Below, in pieces: positions 7,396 to 15,373 of a stretch of DNA of 26,611 bases. The position numbers and the translations under genes are program-made. This stretch comes from Bacteroidales bacterium (GTDB lineage Bacteria; Bacteroidota; Bacteroidia; Bacteroidales; WCHB1-69): assembly GCA_023229985.1 (NCBI GenBank), contig JALNYF010000030.1, positions 1 to 26,611 of the forward strand. The letters are read 5' to 3'. Each line of letters begins with the position of its first letter. Positions within the stretch are counted from its first letter, which is position 1. Below the pieces are notes generated by a model. It was given only the letters and a program-made list of their open reading frames with translations. It did no database searches and was not told the DNA's origin.

Positions 7396-8730
7396 TCAAG
7401 ATGAAAGTCCAGCACGGATTACCGGCACCAATTTGTCAATATCACCGGCGCCTATCGTAAGCAAAATTTTGGGTCTGTTTTGCTGCAAATAGGGTAATAA
7501 TTCCTCCTTTTTGAGTAATTTTTTACAACTCATCGGAATCAAATCCAGCAAGAACTGAGAGGTAATTCCCGGAATGGGAAGCTCGCGGGCAGGATAAATA
7601 TCCAACAATATCACTTGGTCGGCAAGAGCTAAAATATTAGCAAATTGCTGCGCAAAATCGCGCGTGCGACTGTAAAGATGCGGTTGAAAAATCACCGTCA
7701 CCTCTTTGTGCGGATAAAGCTTTTTGACAGACGTAAGAATGGCGCGAATTTCTTCGGGATGATGTGCGTAATCATCAATAAAAACCAAATCTTCCGTCTC
7801 TATTTGATAATCAAATCTTCTTTTAACACCCCTAAAATCATTCATTTGGGTTTTAATTTGCGTTTCTGTAAGTTGCATGATACTGCCCACCGCACATGCC
7901 GCCGCCGCGTTAAGCACATTGTGCATGCCCGAAACTCTCATTTCTATTTTTTGATAACAGAAATCAGCTGTCGCTAAGGTAAACGAAGCCCGATTTTCGT
8001 GCATCTCCACTGCCGAAATCCGAAAATCACACTTATCGCCAACTCCGTAAACCAATTTGTGCGGATGGTTAATCTTATCAGCTACTGCCTCGTGAATAAT
8101 TAAATAACCATTCTTATCTATTTGATTAGCAAATAGTTGAAATGATTCCATTAATTGTTGTTTGTCGCCGTAAATGTCTAAATGGTCGGCGTCCATGGAA
8201 GTAATAACGGCAATGGTAGGAAACAGCGTTAAGAATGAGCGGTCAAACTCGTCCGCCTCCGCCACCACGGTATCGTAGTTGTGATGAAGAAGAAAGTTGC
8301 CATCGAAATTTTTAGCAATTCCGCCAATAAAAGCCAATAAACGGCGATATGGTAACAATAATTGGGCAATCATGGCTGTGGTTGTAGTTTTGCCGTGCGT
8401 GCCGGCAACTGCCACGGTAGGAAATCCTTGCGCAAGTTTTCCCAACATCTGCGACCGCTTGTACATCGGAATGCCTTTTTCTTGAAAATATATAAATTCC
8501 TGACTATCAGTTGGTATTGCGGGTGTATAGATCACAAAATCAACATCAGTCGGTATTTGGTTAATATCTTCGTCAAAATGTATTTGTGCGCCTTCGGTTT
8601 GTAAAGAATCGGTGAGCGCGGTGCGGGCGTGGTCGTAACCGGCAACCCTTTCTCCGCGTTGCATGTAAAAACGTGCCAAGGCACTCATGCCAATTCCGCC
8701 AATTCCCAAAAAATAGATAGTTTTTCCCAT
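7396..8730 (-). CDS. murC: UDP-N-acetylmuramate--L-alanine ligase
   Basis: MurC adds L-alanine to UDP-MurNAc using ATP, the first peptide step of peptidoglycan synthesis in the cytoplasm. The 444-residue protein has the N-terminal nucleotide-sugar fold (GIGGIGMSALA, 9-19), the ATP loop AGTHGKTTT (109-117), EADEFDRSF (158-166) and MDADHLDIYG (179-188). The C-terminal Mur-ligase domain contains DDYAHHPEEI, the family mark, and FQPHLYSRTRDF. Length and motifs are complete. It lies 12 bp downstream of murG and ends the seven-gene run. The neighbours usual in a dcw cluster (ftsQ, ftsA, ftsZ) are missing after it. Confidence 0.97.
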   Translation of the reverse strand: MGKTIYFLGIGGIGMSALARFYMQRGERVAGYDHARTALTDSLQTEGAQIHFDEDINQIPTDVDFVIYTPAIPTDSQEFIYFQEKGIPMYKRSQMLGKLAQGFPTVAVAGTHGKTTTTAMIAQLLLPYRRLLAFIGGIAKNFDGNFLLHHNYDTVVAEADEFDRSFLTLFPTIAVITSMDADHLDIYGDKQQLMESFQLFANQIDKNGYLIIHEAVADKINHPHKLVYGVGDKCDFRISAVEMHENRASFTLATADFCYQKIEMRVSGMHNVLNAAAACAVGSIMQLTETQIKTQMNDFRGVKRRFDYQIETEDLVFIDDYAHHPEEIRAILTSVKKLYPHKEVTVIFQPHLYSRTRDFAQQFANILALADQVILLDIYPARELPIPGITSQFLLDLIPMSCKKLLKKEELLPYLQQNRPKILLTIGAGDIDKLVPVIRAGLSS

Positions 8731-8742
8731 GTATTTGGAGAT

Positions 8743-9852
8743 TTATAACGATAAAATATTCTCAACAATGAGATCAATAGCGTGGGGCTGTGCAAATTGC
8801 GACATATTTTCGCTCAACTCGCGACTTTTCGCTTCATTATGGACAAGTTCCATAAATGTTGGAATAAGTTTGTCGGCAGCGTCGGCATCTTTCACCAAGA
8901 GCGCAGCATTTTTTTCCACCAAAGCCATCGCATTTTTCGTTTGATGGTCTTCAGCAGCGAAGGGAAACGGCACCAAAATGGTTGGGGTTGCAATGATACT
9001 CAGCTCGGCAATTGCCAATGCACCGGCACGCGAGATAATGAAATCAGCAATACCGTAAGCATCATTCATGTTCTTGATAAATGGAACGATTTTGATACTA
9101 TCACTTTGTAAAAGAGATAGTTCCATTGCATTTTGTTTATAATAAAGTTCACCGGTTTGCCATAAAAGTTGAATTCCCATTTTTTGAATATCTTCAATTC
9201 CGGCGAGCATGGTGCGATTGATTGTGACACTTCCCAAACTGCCACCAACCACCAACAAGGTTTTTTTATCCTGAGAGAGATTAAAAAACCGATACGACTC
9301 TTCTCTTTTTTTAACGATGTTCAAAATTTCATCTCTGACAGGATTTCCGGTTTTGATAATTTTCTCTTTCGGGAAATATTTTTCCAATCCGTCGTAAGCG
9401 ACGCAAATTTTGTAAACTTTCGGGGCAAGCAGTTTATTAGTCACGCCCGGGTAGGAATTTTGTTCCTGAATCAGGGTTGGGATTCCGAGGGCGTTGGCGG
9501 CGCGCAGGGCGGGACCGCTGGCAAAGCCACCGACACCAATGACCACATCCGGTTTGAAATCACTAATAATACGCTTGGCTTTCCGCAAACTTTTCAATAA
9601 AACAAACGGTAACTTGAGATTCTTCAGCAATCCGCGCGCGGAAAAAGAGCGCGAAATCCCGTAAATATGCAGTCCCTCAATTCGATAGCCCGCATCGGGG
9701 ACCCGCTGCATCTCCATTTTATCGGACGCTCCAATAAACAAAATATCGGCATCCGGAGTCTCTTTCTTTAAACGATTGGCAATGGCGATTGCGGGAAAAA
9801 TATGACCGCCTGTTCCACCACCGGAAATGATAAATCTTTTTTTACTATTCAT
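8743..9852 (-). CDS. murG: Peptidoglycan lipid II synthase, GlcNAc transferase
   Basis: MurG transfers GlcNAc from UDP-GlcNAc to lipid I on the inner face of the membrane, making lipid II. The 369-residue GT28 protein has the N-terminal glycine loop GGGTGGHIFPA (11-21), then GVGGFASGPALRAA and QEQNSYPGVTNKLLA in the acceptor domain. The C-terminal donor domain shows VVGGSLGSVTIN, ISRAGALAIAEL and the UDP-GlcNAc-binding stretch PFPFAAEDHQTKNA. All are complete. The start overlaps the last 8 bp of the RNA methyltransferase gene, suggesting coupled translation, and murC follows 12 bp later, so two steps of one pathway are expressed together. Confidence 0.97.
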   Translation of the reverse strand: MNSKKRFIISGGGTGGHIFPAIAIANRLKKETPDADILFIGASDKMEMQRVPDAGYRIEGLHIYGISRSFSARGLLKNLKLPFVLLKSLRKAKRIISDFKPDVVIGVGGFASGPALRAANALGIPTLIQEQNSYPGVTNKLLAPKVYKICVAYDGLEKYFPKEKIIKTGNPVRDEILNIVKKREESYRFFNLSQDKKTLLVVGGSLGSVTINRTMLAGIEDIQKMGIQLLWQTGELYYKQNAMELSLLQSDSIKIVPFIKNMNDAYGIADFIISRAGALAIAELSIIATPTILVPFPFAAEDHQTKNAMALVEKNAALLVKDADAADKLIPTFMELVHNEAKSRELSENMSQFAQPHAIDLIVENILSL

Positions 9853-10621
9853 TTTTATGATTAATAATATGATTACAAAATTGATATAAAACTACCGCCG
9901 TCGCAATGGAGGCATTGAGTGACTCAGCTTTTTGCAATGAATGTGCAAATGACGGAATGTGTATTTTTTCATCTATAAAAGGTAAAATCTTGTCAGATAT
10001 GCCACTGCCTTCGCTGCCGATAACAAGGTAATCGGTTGCGCAAAAATCGACTTTTGCAATGTCCGTTCCTTCCATAAAAGTCCCGTAAACTGTCCGATTT
10101 TTACCATTTTTTTCTAAAAAAACGGATAAATCAGTGTAATAAATCTGCATGCGCGAAAAGGAACCCATCGTTGCCTGCACCACTTTGGGATTGGTAAATT
10201 CTACACAATCGGGGGAACAGACAATTTGCCGAAATCCAAACCAATCGGCTGTGCGAATAATCGTGCCTAAATTTCCCGGGTCGCGGATGCCGTCTAACAA
10301 CAGCACCGGCTGACGCACATCGATATTGGCGATATCAAAGACCGGGCATTGCGCGATTGCCAAAACATCTTGTGCCGTTTTCAAACAAGTGATGCGCGCC
10401 AACTCACTCTCTTTCACTATTTCCACAACCACGTTACCTGGAATCGCCATGGCATGTTCTTTAAACCAAGAATCTATTGTAAATATTTCTTTAACAACAA
10501 GTTGCGAATTTAATAAGTCTAAAACGGACTTGGTGCCTTCCACAATGAACACGCCACGCTCTTCCCTGAATTTCTTTTGGGACAGCTTTTTAATATCCGA
10601 AATCCTGTTTTTGGTCAGCAT
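9845..10621 (-). CDS. TrmH/SpoU-family RNA 2'-O-methyltransferase
   Basis: This is a predicted methyltransferase of the SPOUT class, which places a methyl group on a ribose 2'-OH of rRNA or tRNA using S-adenosylmethionine. The 258 residues comprise an N-terminal substrate-binding domain (about 1-100, with FIVEGTKSVLDLL) and the knotted catalytic domain. The three family motifs are present: DPGNLGTIIRTADWFGF (114-130), GSEGSGIS (202-209) and ESLNASIA (233-240). The target nucleotide cannot be told from sequence; 23S rRNA is the most common substrate in this subgroup. It starts 3 bp after nadB and overlaps murG by 8 bp. Confidence 0.92.
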   Translation of the reverse strand: MLTKNRISDIKKLSQKKFREERGVFIVEGTKSVLDLLNSQLVVKEIFTIDSWFKEHAMAIPGNVVVEIVKESELARITCLKTAQDVLAIAQCPVFDIANIDVRQPVLLLDGIRDPGNLGTIIRTADWFGFRQIVCSPDCVEFTNPKVVQATMGSFSRMQIYYTDLSVFLEKNGKNRTVYGTFMEGTDIAKVDFCATDYLVIGSEGSGISDKILPFIDEKIHIPSFAHSLQKAESLNASIATAVVLYQFCNHIINHKNE

Positions 10622-10624
10622 CAG

Positions 10625-12220
10625 TTACAGTTTATCTTCTTTCGTTTCGTTAATATCCACGTGTTCAGGGTAATCCAATGAGTAGTGCAACCCGCGACTC
10701 TCTTTTCTGTCCATCGCATTGCGAATGATGAGATAGCCTACATTAATTATATTTCGCAACTCACAAATTTCGGGAATGAGGATAGATTTTTTGTATAAAT
10801 CCTCCGTTTCTCGATACAGAATATCCAATCTGTCGAAAGCACGTTGGAGGCGGAGGTTGGAGCGAACAATTCCCACGTAGCTTGACATGATGGTTTGTAC
10901 TTCTTTTTTAGATTGTGTAATAAGTACCATTTCTTCGTTTAATACGGTACCTTCGGTATTCCATTCGGGCACATTATCGCAGAAAGTAAGATCCTCAACA
11001 TTTTCTACTGCCTTCAGGCATGAGCGATGCGAGAAGACCAAAGATTCAAGTAATGAATTGGAAGCCAATCTATTAGCACCGTGCAAACCGGTTGAAGCAC
11101 ATTCGCCGGAGGCAAATAAGTTGATGATGGAAGTTCTGCCCCATTCGTCGGTTTTGATACCTCCGCAGGAGTAATGCGCGGCAGGAACAACGGGAATCAT
11201 TTCCTTGGTAATGTCAATGCCGACGCTCAAACATTTAGCGTATATATTCGGGAAATGGGTAAAAATTTCGTTGGCTGATATAAGGGTGGCATCTAAATAG
11301 ACGTGGTCGCAGCCGCTGATTTTCATTTCGTTATCGATGGCACGGGCGACGATATCGCGGGGTGCGAGGGAGCCGCGCGCATCATATTTCTGCATAAACT
11401 CGTTCTTGTTTTTATCTTTCAAGATGGCACCGGCACCGCGCATGGCTTCCGTAATCAAAAATGACGGTTTCTCGCCCGGGTTGTAGAGTGAGGTGGGGTG
11501 AAATTGCACAAATTCCATTCCGCGCACTTCCCCTTTTGCGCGATAAACCATGGCAATTCCGTCGCCAGTGGCTACCGTCGGGTTGGTTGTGTTACCGTAA
11601 ACCTGTCCGATTCCGCCCGTCGCCATCATGGTAATCTTGGAAAGGATCGTTTGCACACGCTTCGTATTAGGATTGTAAACATAAGCACCATAACAAGTTA
11701 TGCCCGTTGTGCGACGACTCACCTCAATACCGAGGTGATGTTGGGTAATAATTTCGACGGTCAGGTGATTATCCATAATTTCGATGTTCGGGTTCCGCCG
11801 CGCAGCGGATATCAACTTCTCTTCAATTTCAAAGCCGGTAATATCCTTGTGGTGTAAAACGCGATATTCGGAGTGTCCGCCCTCTTTTGCCAAGGCAAAT
11901 TTCCCGGATTGGGTTTTGTCAAATTCTACGCCCCATTCTACCAACTCCATAATTCTTTCGGTAGATTCTCTAATGGTGATTGCCACAATATTGCGGTCCG
12001 AAAGTTCATCGCCGGCAATCATGGTGTCCCGTATGTGTTTTTCGTACGTATCGGGATGGTACATCACCGCAGCCACACCGCCTTGCGCATATTTGGTCGA
12101 AGTATCATCCACCTTGGCTTTTGTGACGATACATACTTTCCCGTAATTGGCAGCTTTTAGCGCAAAACAGAGTCCCGCAACACCCGACCCAATGACCAAA
12201 AAATCAACTTTTTTTCTCAT
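10625..12220 (-). CDS. nadB: L-aspartate oxidase
   Basis: NadB oxidises L-aspartate to iminoaspartate, the first step of de novo NAD synthesis, using FAD. The 531-residue flavoprotein has the FAD-binding loop GSGVAG (11-16), KEGGHSEYRVLHHKDITG and GGIGQVYGNTTNPTVATGDG. Catalytic-domain motifs are FVQFHPTSL, LAPRDIVARAID and HYSCGGIKTD, followed by FASGECASTGLHGANRLASN. The helical C-terminal domain is present. The relatives FrdA/SdhA share the fold but are longer and sit beside iron-sulfur subunits, which are absent here. nadA and nadC are not next to it. It lies 15 bp downstream of the GSCFA gene. Confidence 0.95.
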   Translation of the reverse strand: MRKKVDFLVIGSGVAGLCFALKAANYGKVCIVTKAKVDDTSTKYAQGGVAAVMYHPDTYEKHIRDTMIAGDELSDRNIVAITIRESTERIMELVEWGVEFDKTQSGKFALAKEGGHSEYRVLHHKDITGFEIEEKLISAARRNPNIEIMDNHLTVEIITQHHLGIEVSRRTTGITCYGAYVYNPNTKRVQTILSKITMMATGGIGQVYGNTTNPTVATGDGIAMVYRAKGEVRGMEFVQFHPTSLYNPGEKPSFLITEAMRGAGAILKDKNKNEFMQKYDARGSLAPRDIVARAIDNEMKISGCDHVYLDATLISANEIFTHFPNIYAKCLSVGIDITKEMIPVVPAAHYSCGGIKTDEWGRTSIINLFASGECASTGLHGANRLASNSLLESLVFSHRSCLKAVENVEDLTFCDNVPEWNTEGTVLNEEMVLITQSKKEVQTIMSSYVGIVRSNLRLQRAFDRLDILYRETEDLYKKSILIPEICELRNIINVGYLIIRNAMDRKESRGLHYSLDYPEHVDINETKEDKL

Positions 12221-12235
12221 AATGTTATTCTAAAC

Positions 12236-13099
12236 TTATTCACTATACAAAGCTCTGTGATTGAGCATTTTGTTCTCTTTTGCTATTTTTTGAATCTGCT
12301 GACGGGTCTGCTCAGTAAACAGACTTTGAAGCAGAATTTCTTGCATATATTCAATTCCTTGCGCCGATGGGTGGCAAAGGTCTTTTTCATAAAAACGATA
12401 GTCGCGTAAGTCATCATTAAAAATCTCGTAAGATGGAAAATAAAAGCAGTTGTCTTGTCGCAGTAACTCCTCAACTGCTAAGTGTAGTATAGATTTACTC
12501 AAAGTATTTTCGTGAAATCCGTCTCCCAAATGGCGCACCGGACTAACCGTAAAAATCACTTTTAAATCGGGATTTTGTCTCTTTTTCCATTCAAAAAAAG
12601 AATGAAAAGCATCCACTATTTCACCAATGGAAGCACATCTCTTTTCAAAAGCAGCCTGCGGAATTTTATGGCAGTTGGCAACTACTATTTTTTTTTCTTT
12701 GTGATAATAATAGAATGCCGTGCCAAATGTAATGAACAAAATAGTCGCTTGATGCAAATCGTCTTGGGCTTTTGCCAACTGATTTTGAATATTGTAAGAG
12801 AAGGTTTGCTTTTCTGAATGTGAAAATTTGCCGTGGTGGGCAAAGCTAACCCATTTATCTTCAAAAAATTGAAAATAATTATCGGATAGTTTTTCCTTTT
12901 TTATTAATAGATTAATTGATAATGAAATAGATAGAGGATTAAATAAAATTCCGAAAGGGTTGGCATGGACACAAAAACGATGGTCGGAGAGAAAATTGGC
13001 GGTATGCTCCGAAAAACAGGAACCGAGCGACATGATTCTATCATCAAAAGAGATTTGAAAAGGAAAAATCGGAATAGGAATAGCCGTGCGGAATTTCAT
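12236..13099 (-). CDS. GSCFA-domain protein
   Basis: This 287-residue cytoplasmic protein carries the GSCFA domain, named after a conserved motif seen here as SLGSCFSEH near residue 25, followed by NPFGILFNPLSI. The family is distantly related to SGNH/GDSL hydrolases. Ser or Cys in the motif and His in DLCHPSAQGIEYM near the C-terminus fit the positions of a hydrolase active site, but no substrate is known for the family. I chose the ATG at 13099 because it lies 1 bp after the der stop and starts MKFRTAIPIPIFPFQISFDD as in other family members. The longer frame reaching 13225 would run inside der and looks unlike protein. Its place between der and nadB suggests shared transcription only. Confidence 0.88.
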   Translation of the reverse strand: MKFRTAIPIPIFPFQISFDDRIMSLGSCFSEHTANFLSDHRFCVHANPFGILFNPLSISLSINLLIKKEKLSDNYFQFFEDKWVSFAHHGKFSHSEKQTFSYNIQNQLAKAQDDLHQATILFITFGTAFYYYHKEKKIVVANCHKIPQAAFEKRCASIGEIVDAFHSFFEWKKRQNPDLKVIFTVSPVRHLGDGFHENTLSKSILHLAVEELLRQDNCFYFPSYEIFNDDLRDYRFYEKDLCHPSAQGIEYMQEILLQSLFTEQTRQQIQKIAKENKMLNHRALYSE

Positions 13100-13100
13100 T

Positions 13101-14408
13101 TTATTTTTTTCTAAAAAATATTTCGATGGGAACGCCCGAGAAGTTCCATTGTTCGCGAATGCGGTTTTCCAAATAACGTTTATAACTATCTTTAACGTAT
13201 TGAGGCAGGTTGCAGAAGAAAGCAAAAGATGGAAACGGTGTGGGCAATTGAGTTACAAACTTTATTTTTACCAATTTATCGCGGTAAATTGGCGGTGGTG
13301 TTTTTTGAATCAGTGGCAGAAGATAATCATTAAGTTCAGAGGTTGGAACTCGTCTTTGACGATTTTTGTTGACTTGAACGGCGGTTTCGAGCACTTTGAA
13401 GATTCTTTGTTTATTGATGACCGAAGTAAAGATAATGGGCACATCGTCAAACGGTTCGATGCGTTTTCGGACTAATTCTTCATATTGTTTATGAGTTTTA
13501 TTGTCTTTTTCCACGAGGTCCCACTTATTGAGAACCAATACGATACCTTTTCTGTTGCGGGCGGCGAGGCTGAAGATGTTAATATCTTGGGCATCGAAGC
13601 CGGTAGAAGCATCGCACATCACAACACACACGTCGCTGTTTTCTATGGCCCGGACGGCGCGCATAACGGAGTAAAATTCGAGATTCTCTTCCACTTTTTT
13701 CTTCTTTCGCAGTCCGGCGGTATCAACCAAATAGAAGTCAAAGCCGAAACCGGCGTAACGGGTGAAGATGGAATCGCGGGTAGTGCCGGCGATGGGTGTT
13801 ACAATATGTCGGTCTTCGCCCAGAAAAGTATTGATAATGGACGATTTTCCCACATTGGGTTTCCCGACAACGGTAATTTTGGGCAAAGTGTCATCAATCG
13901 GGTCGTCTGCATCTTTTGAAAAATGGGTAACAACGGCATCTAACAATTCGCCGGTGCCACTCCCCGAAACGGCGGAAATGGGAAATATCTGTTCAACGCC
14001 CAAAGCATAAAATTCGTTATAATCAAGATAGTTGCTTGGACTGTCTATCTTATTAACCACCAAGTAGAATGGCTTTTTTGAGCGGCGGAGAATAGCGGCA
14101 ATCTCTTCATCTAACGGGGTTAAACCCTCACGTCCGTCAACCACAAAAACGATGACATCTGATTCTTCAATGGCAAGAGCTGCCTGTTTGCGTATTTCTG
14201 ATTCAAAAATATCGCCCGAACCAACCACATAGCCGCCGGTGTCAATGACCGAAAACTCATAGCCGGACCAATCCGATTTCCCATAATTTCTATCTCTGGT
14301 AACACCTGCTAACGAATCCACAATTGCCTCGCGGGATTGCGTTAAACGATTGAATAGTGTTGATTTCCCTACGTTTGGTCGTCCGACCAATGATAATATA
14401 TTCGTCAT
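13101..14408 (-). CDS. der: Ribosome-assembly GTPase Der (EngA)
   Basis: Der is a double GTPase that helps mature the 50S subunit. In 435 residues it holds two G domains and a C-terminal KH-like domain. The first has GRPNVGKST (9-17), DTGG (56-59) and NKID (119-122). The second has GKPNVGKSS (182-190), DTAG and NKWD. The KH-like part ends NRIREQWNFSGVPIEIFFRKK, which is typical. All G motifs are complete. It lies 17 bp downstream of yicC, and the GSCFA gene starts 1 bp after its stop. Confidence 0.97.
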   Translation of the reverse strand: MTNILSLVGRPNVGKSTLFNRLTQSREAIVDSLAGVTRDRNYGKSDWSGYEFSVIDTGGYVVGSGDIFESEIRKQAALAIEESDVIVFVVDGREGLTPLDEEIAAILRRSKKPFYLVVNKIDSPSNYLDYNEFYALGVEQIFPISAVSGSGTGELLDAVVTHFSKDADDPIDDTLPKITVVGKPNVGKSSIINTFLGEDRHIVTPIAGTTRDSIFTRYAGFGFDFYLVDTAGLRKKKKVEENLEFYSVMRAVRAIENSDVCVVMCDASTGFDAQDINIFSLAARNRKGIVLVLNKWDLVEKDNKTHKQYEELVRKRIEPFDDVPIIFTSVINKQRIFKVLETAVQVNKNRQRRVPTSELNDYLLPLIQKTPPPIYRDKLVKIKFVTQLPTPFPSFAFFCNLPQYVKDSYKRYLENRIREQWNFSGVPIEIFFRKK

Positions 14409-14425
14409 AAATTTAGTTTTTTGTG

Positions 14426-15298
14426 TTATAAAATATTGGCTAATTGTTCTTTCATCTTCTCAACTTCATCTTTCATCTGAACAACAATTTGCTGAATGTT
14501 AAAGTCGTTACATTTTGACCCGATGGTATTGACTTCGCGTCCCATTTCTTGGACGATAAATCCCATTTTTTTCCCTTTTGATTCTTTTTCCGCCATTGTT
14601 TCCAAAAAATAAGCACAGTGTTTTCTCAAGCGCACCTTTTCCTCGGTAATATCCAATTTCTCAACAAAAAATATCATTTCTTGTTCTAAACGGTTCGGGT
14701 CATATTTATCTTTTAATTGAAGCTCGGCGAATGAAGCCAAAAACTTATTCTTTTGGTTGGCAACGCGTTGAGTTTCATAAGGAGTTATTTTATCGATATA
14801 AGAATCTATCAATTTGACGCGATTTTCAAAATCTGCAGCAAGAACCTTTCCTTCGTTCATGCGAAAATTGTCTGTTTTTTGGCAAGTTTCTTCCACCGCT
14901 TGGCGTAATTGTTCCCATAACTCCTCTGACAGTTCTTCTTTGTCTGAAGTCATCACATCGGGCATGCGCAAAACTTGGATAAAGAGGTCGCTTGGCACGG
15001 GATTTTGAAGTTCGAGAGAGAGAGCAGTCAGTTCGTCGAAATAATTTTTTGCCAATGATTTATTGACAGTAAGCGGCGCTGTTTCATTTTTTTCGAGATA
15101 GACAGCCACGTCGATTTTCCCGCGTTCCAATCGTTGAGCTACAATGGAGCGTATCTCATTTTCTTTATCGCGAAAGAGCGGAGCAATTCGCGTGCTAAGG
15201 TCTAATTGCTTACTGTTTAAGGTTCTTATCTCTACAATAATACTTTTAGAAGGAATGGCTAAATTAGTTTTCCCGAAACCGGTCATGGATTTTATCAT
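14426..15298 (-). CDS. yicC: YicC-family endoribonuclease
   Basis: The 290-residue protein starts MIKSMTGFGK, the hallmark of the YicC family, and ends with the conserved block GKKMGFIVQEMGREVNTIGSK near residue 240. The central part is highly charged and probably helical. In E. coli, YicC is an endoribonuclease that takes part in RNA turnover; the role here is inferred from family membership. Its ATG lies 26 bp past the T-run of the terminator that closes the upstream T9SS-cargo gene, so it is the first gene of the seven-gene run. I could not find a convincing promoter box in the short gap. Confidence 0.92.
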   Translation of the reverse strand: MIKSMTGFGKTNLAIPSKSIIVEIRTLNSKQLDLSTRIAPLFRDKENEIRSIVAQRLERGKIDVAVYLEKNETAPLTVNKSLAKNYFDELTALSLELQNPVPSDLFIQVLRMPDVMTSDKEELSEELWEQLRQAVEETCQKTDNFRMNEGKVLAADFENRVKLIDSYIDKITPYETQRVANQKNKFLASFAELQLKDKYDPNRLEQEMIFFVEKLDITEEKVRLRKHCAYFLETMAEKESKGKKMGFIVQEMGREVNTIGSKCNDFNIQQIVVQMKDEVEKMKEQLANIL

Positions 15299-15323
15299 AA
15301 TAGATTTGTTTGATGATTGATAG

Positions 15324-15350
15324 AAAAAAGGGACGGAATGATACCGTCCC
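15324..15350 (-). terminator. Rho-independent terminator of the T9SS-cargo gene
   Basis: On the minus strand GGGACGG, a seven-base loop and CCGTCCC form a perfect 7-bp GC-rich stem followed by six T. It starts 23 bp after the stop of the T9SS-cargo gene and isolates it from yicC. Confidence 0.92.
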
Positions 15351-15373
15351 TACTGTATTGTATTGATTTATAA

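Noticed and set aside
9169..9600. Plus-strand open frame of 143 codons
   Set aside because: It lies antisense inside murG, which is complete and well conserved.
13100..13225. Longer N-terminus for the GSCFA gene
   Set aside because: The extra 42 codons lie wholly inside the der coding end in another frame and do not resemble the family; the ATG at 13099 gives the conserved start.
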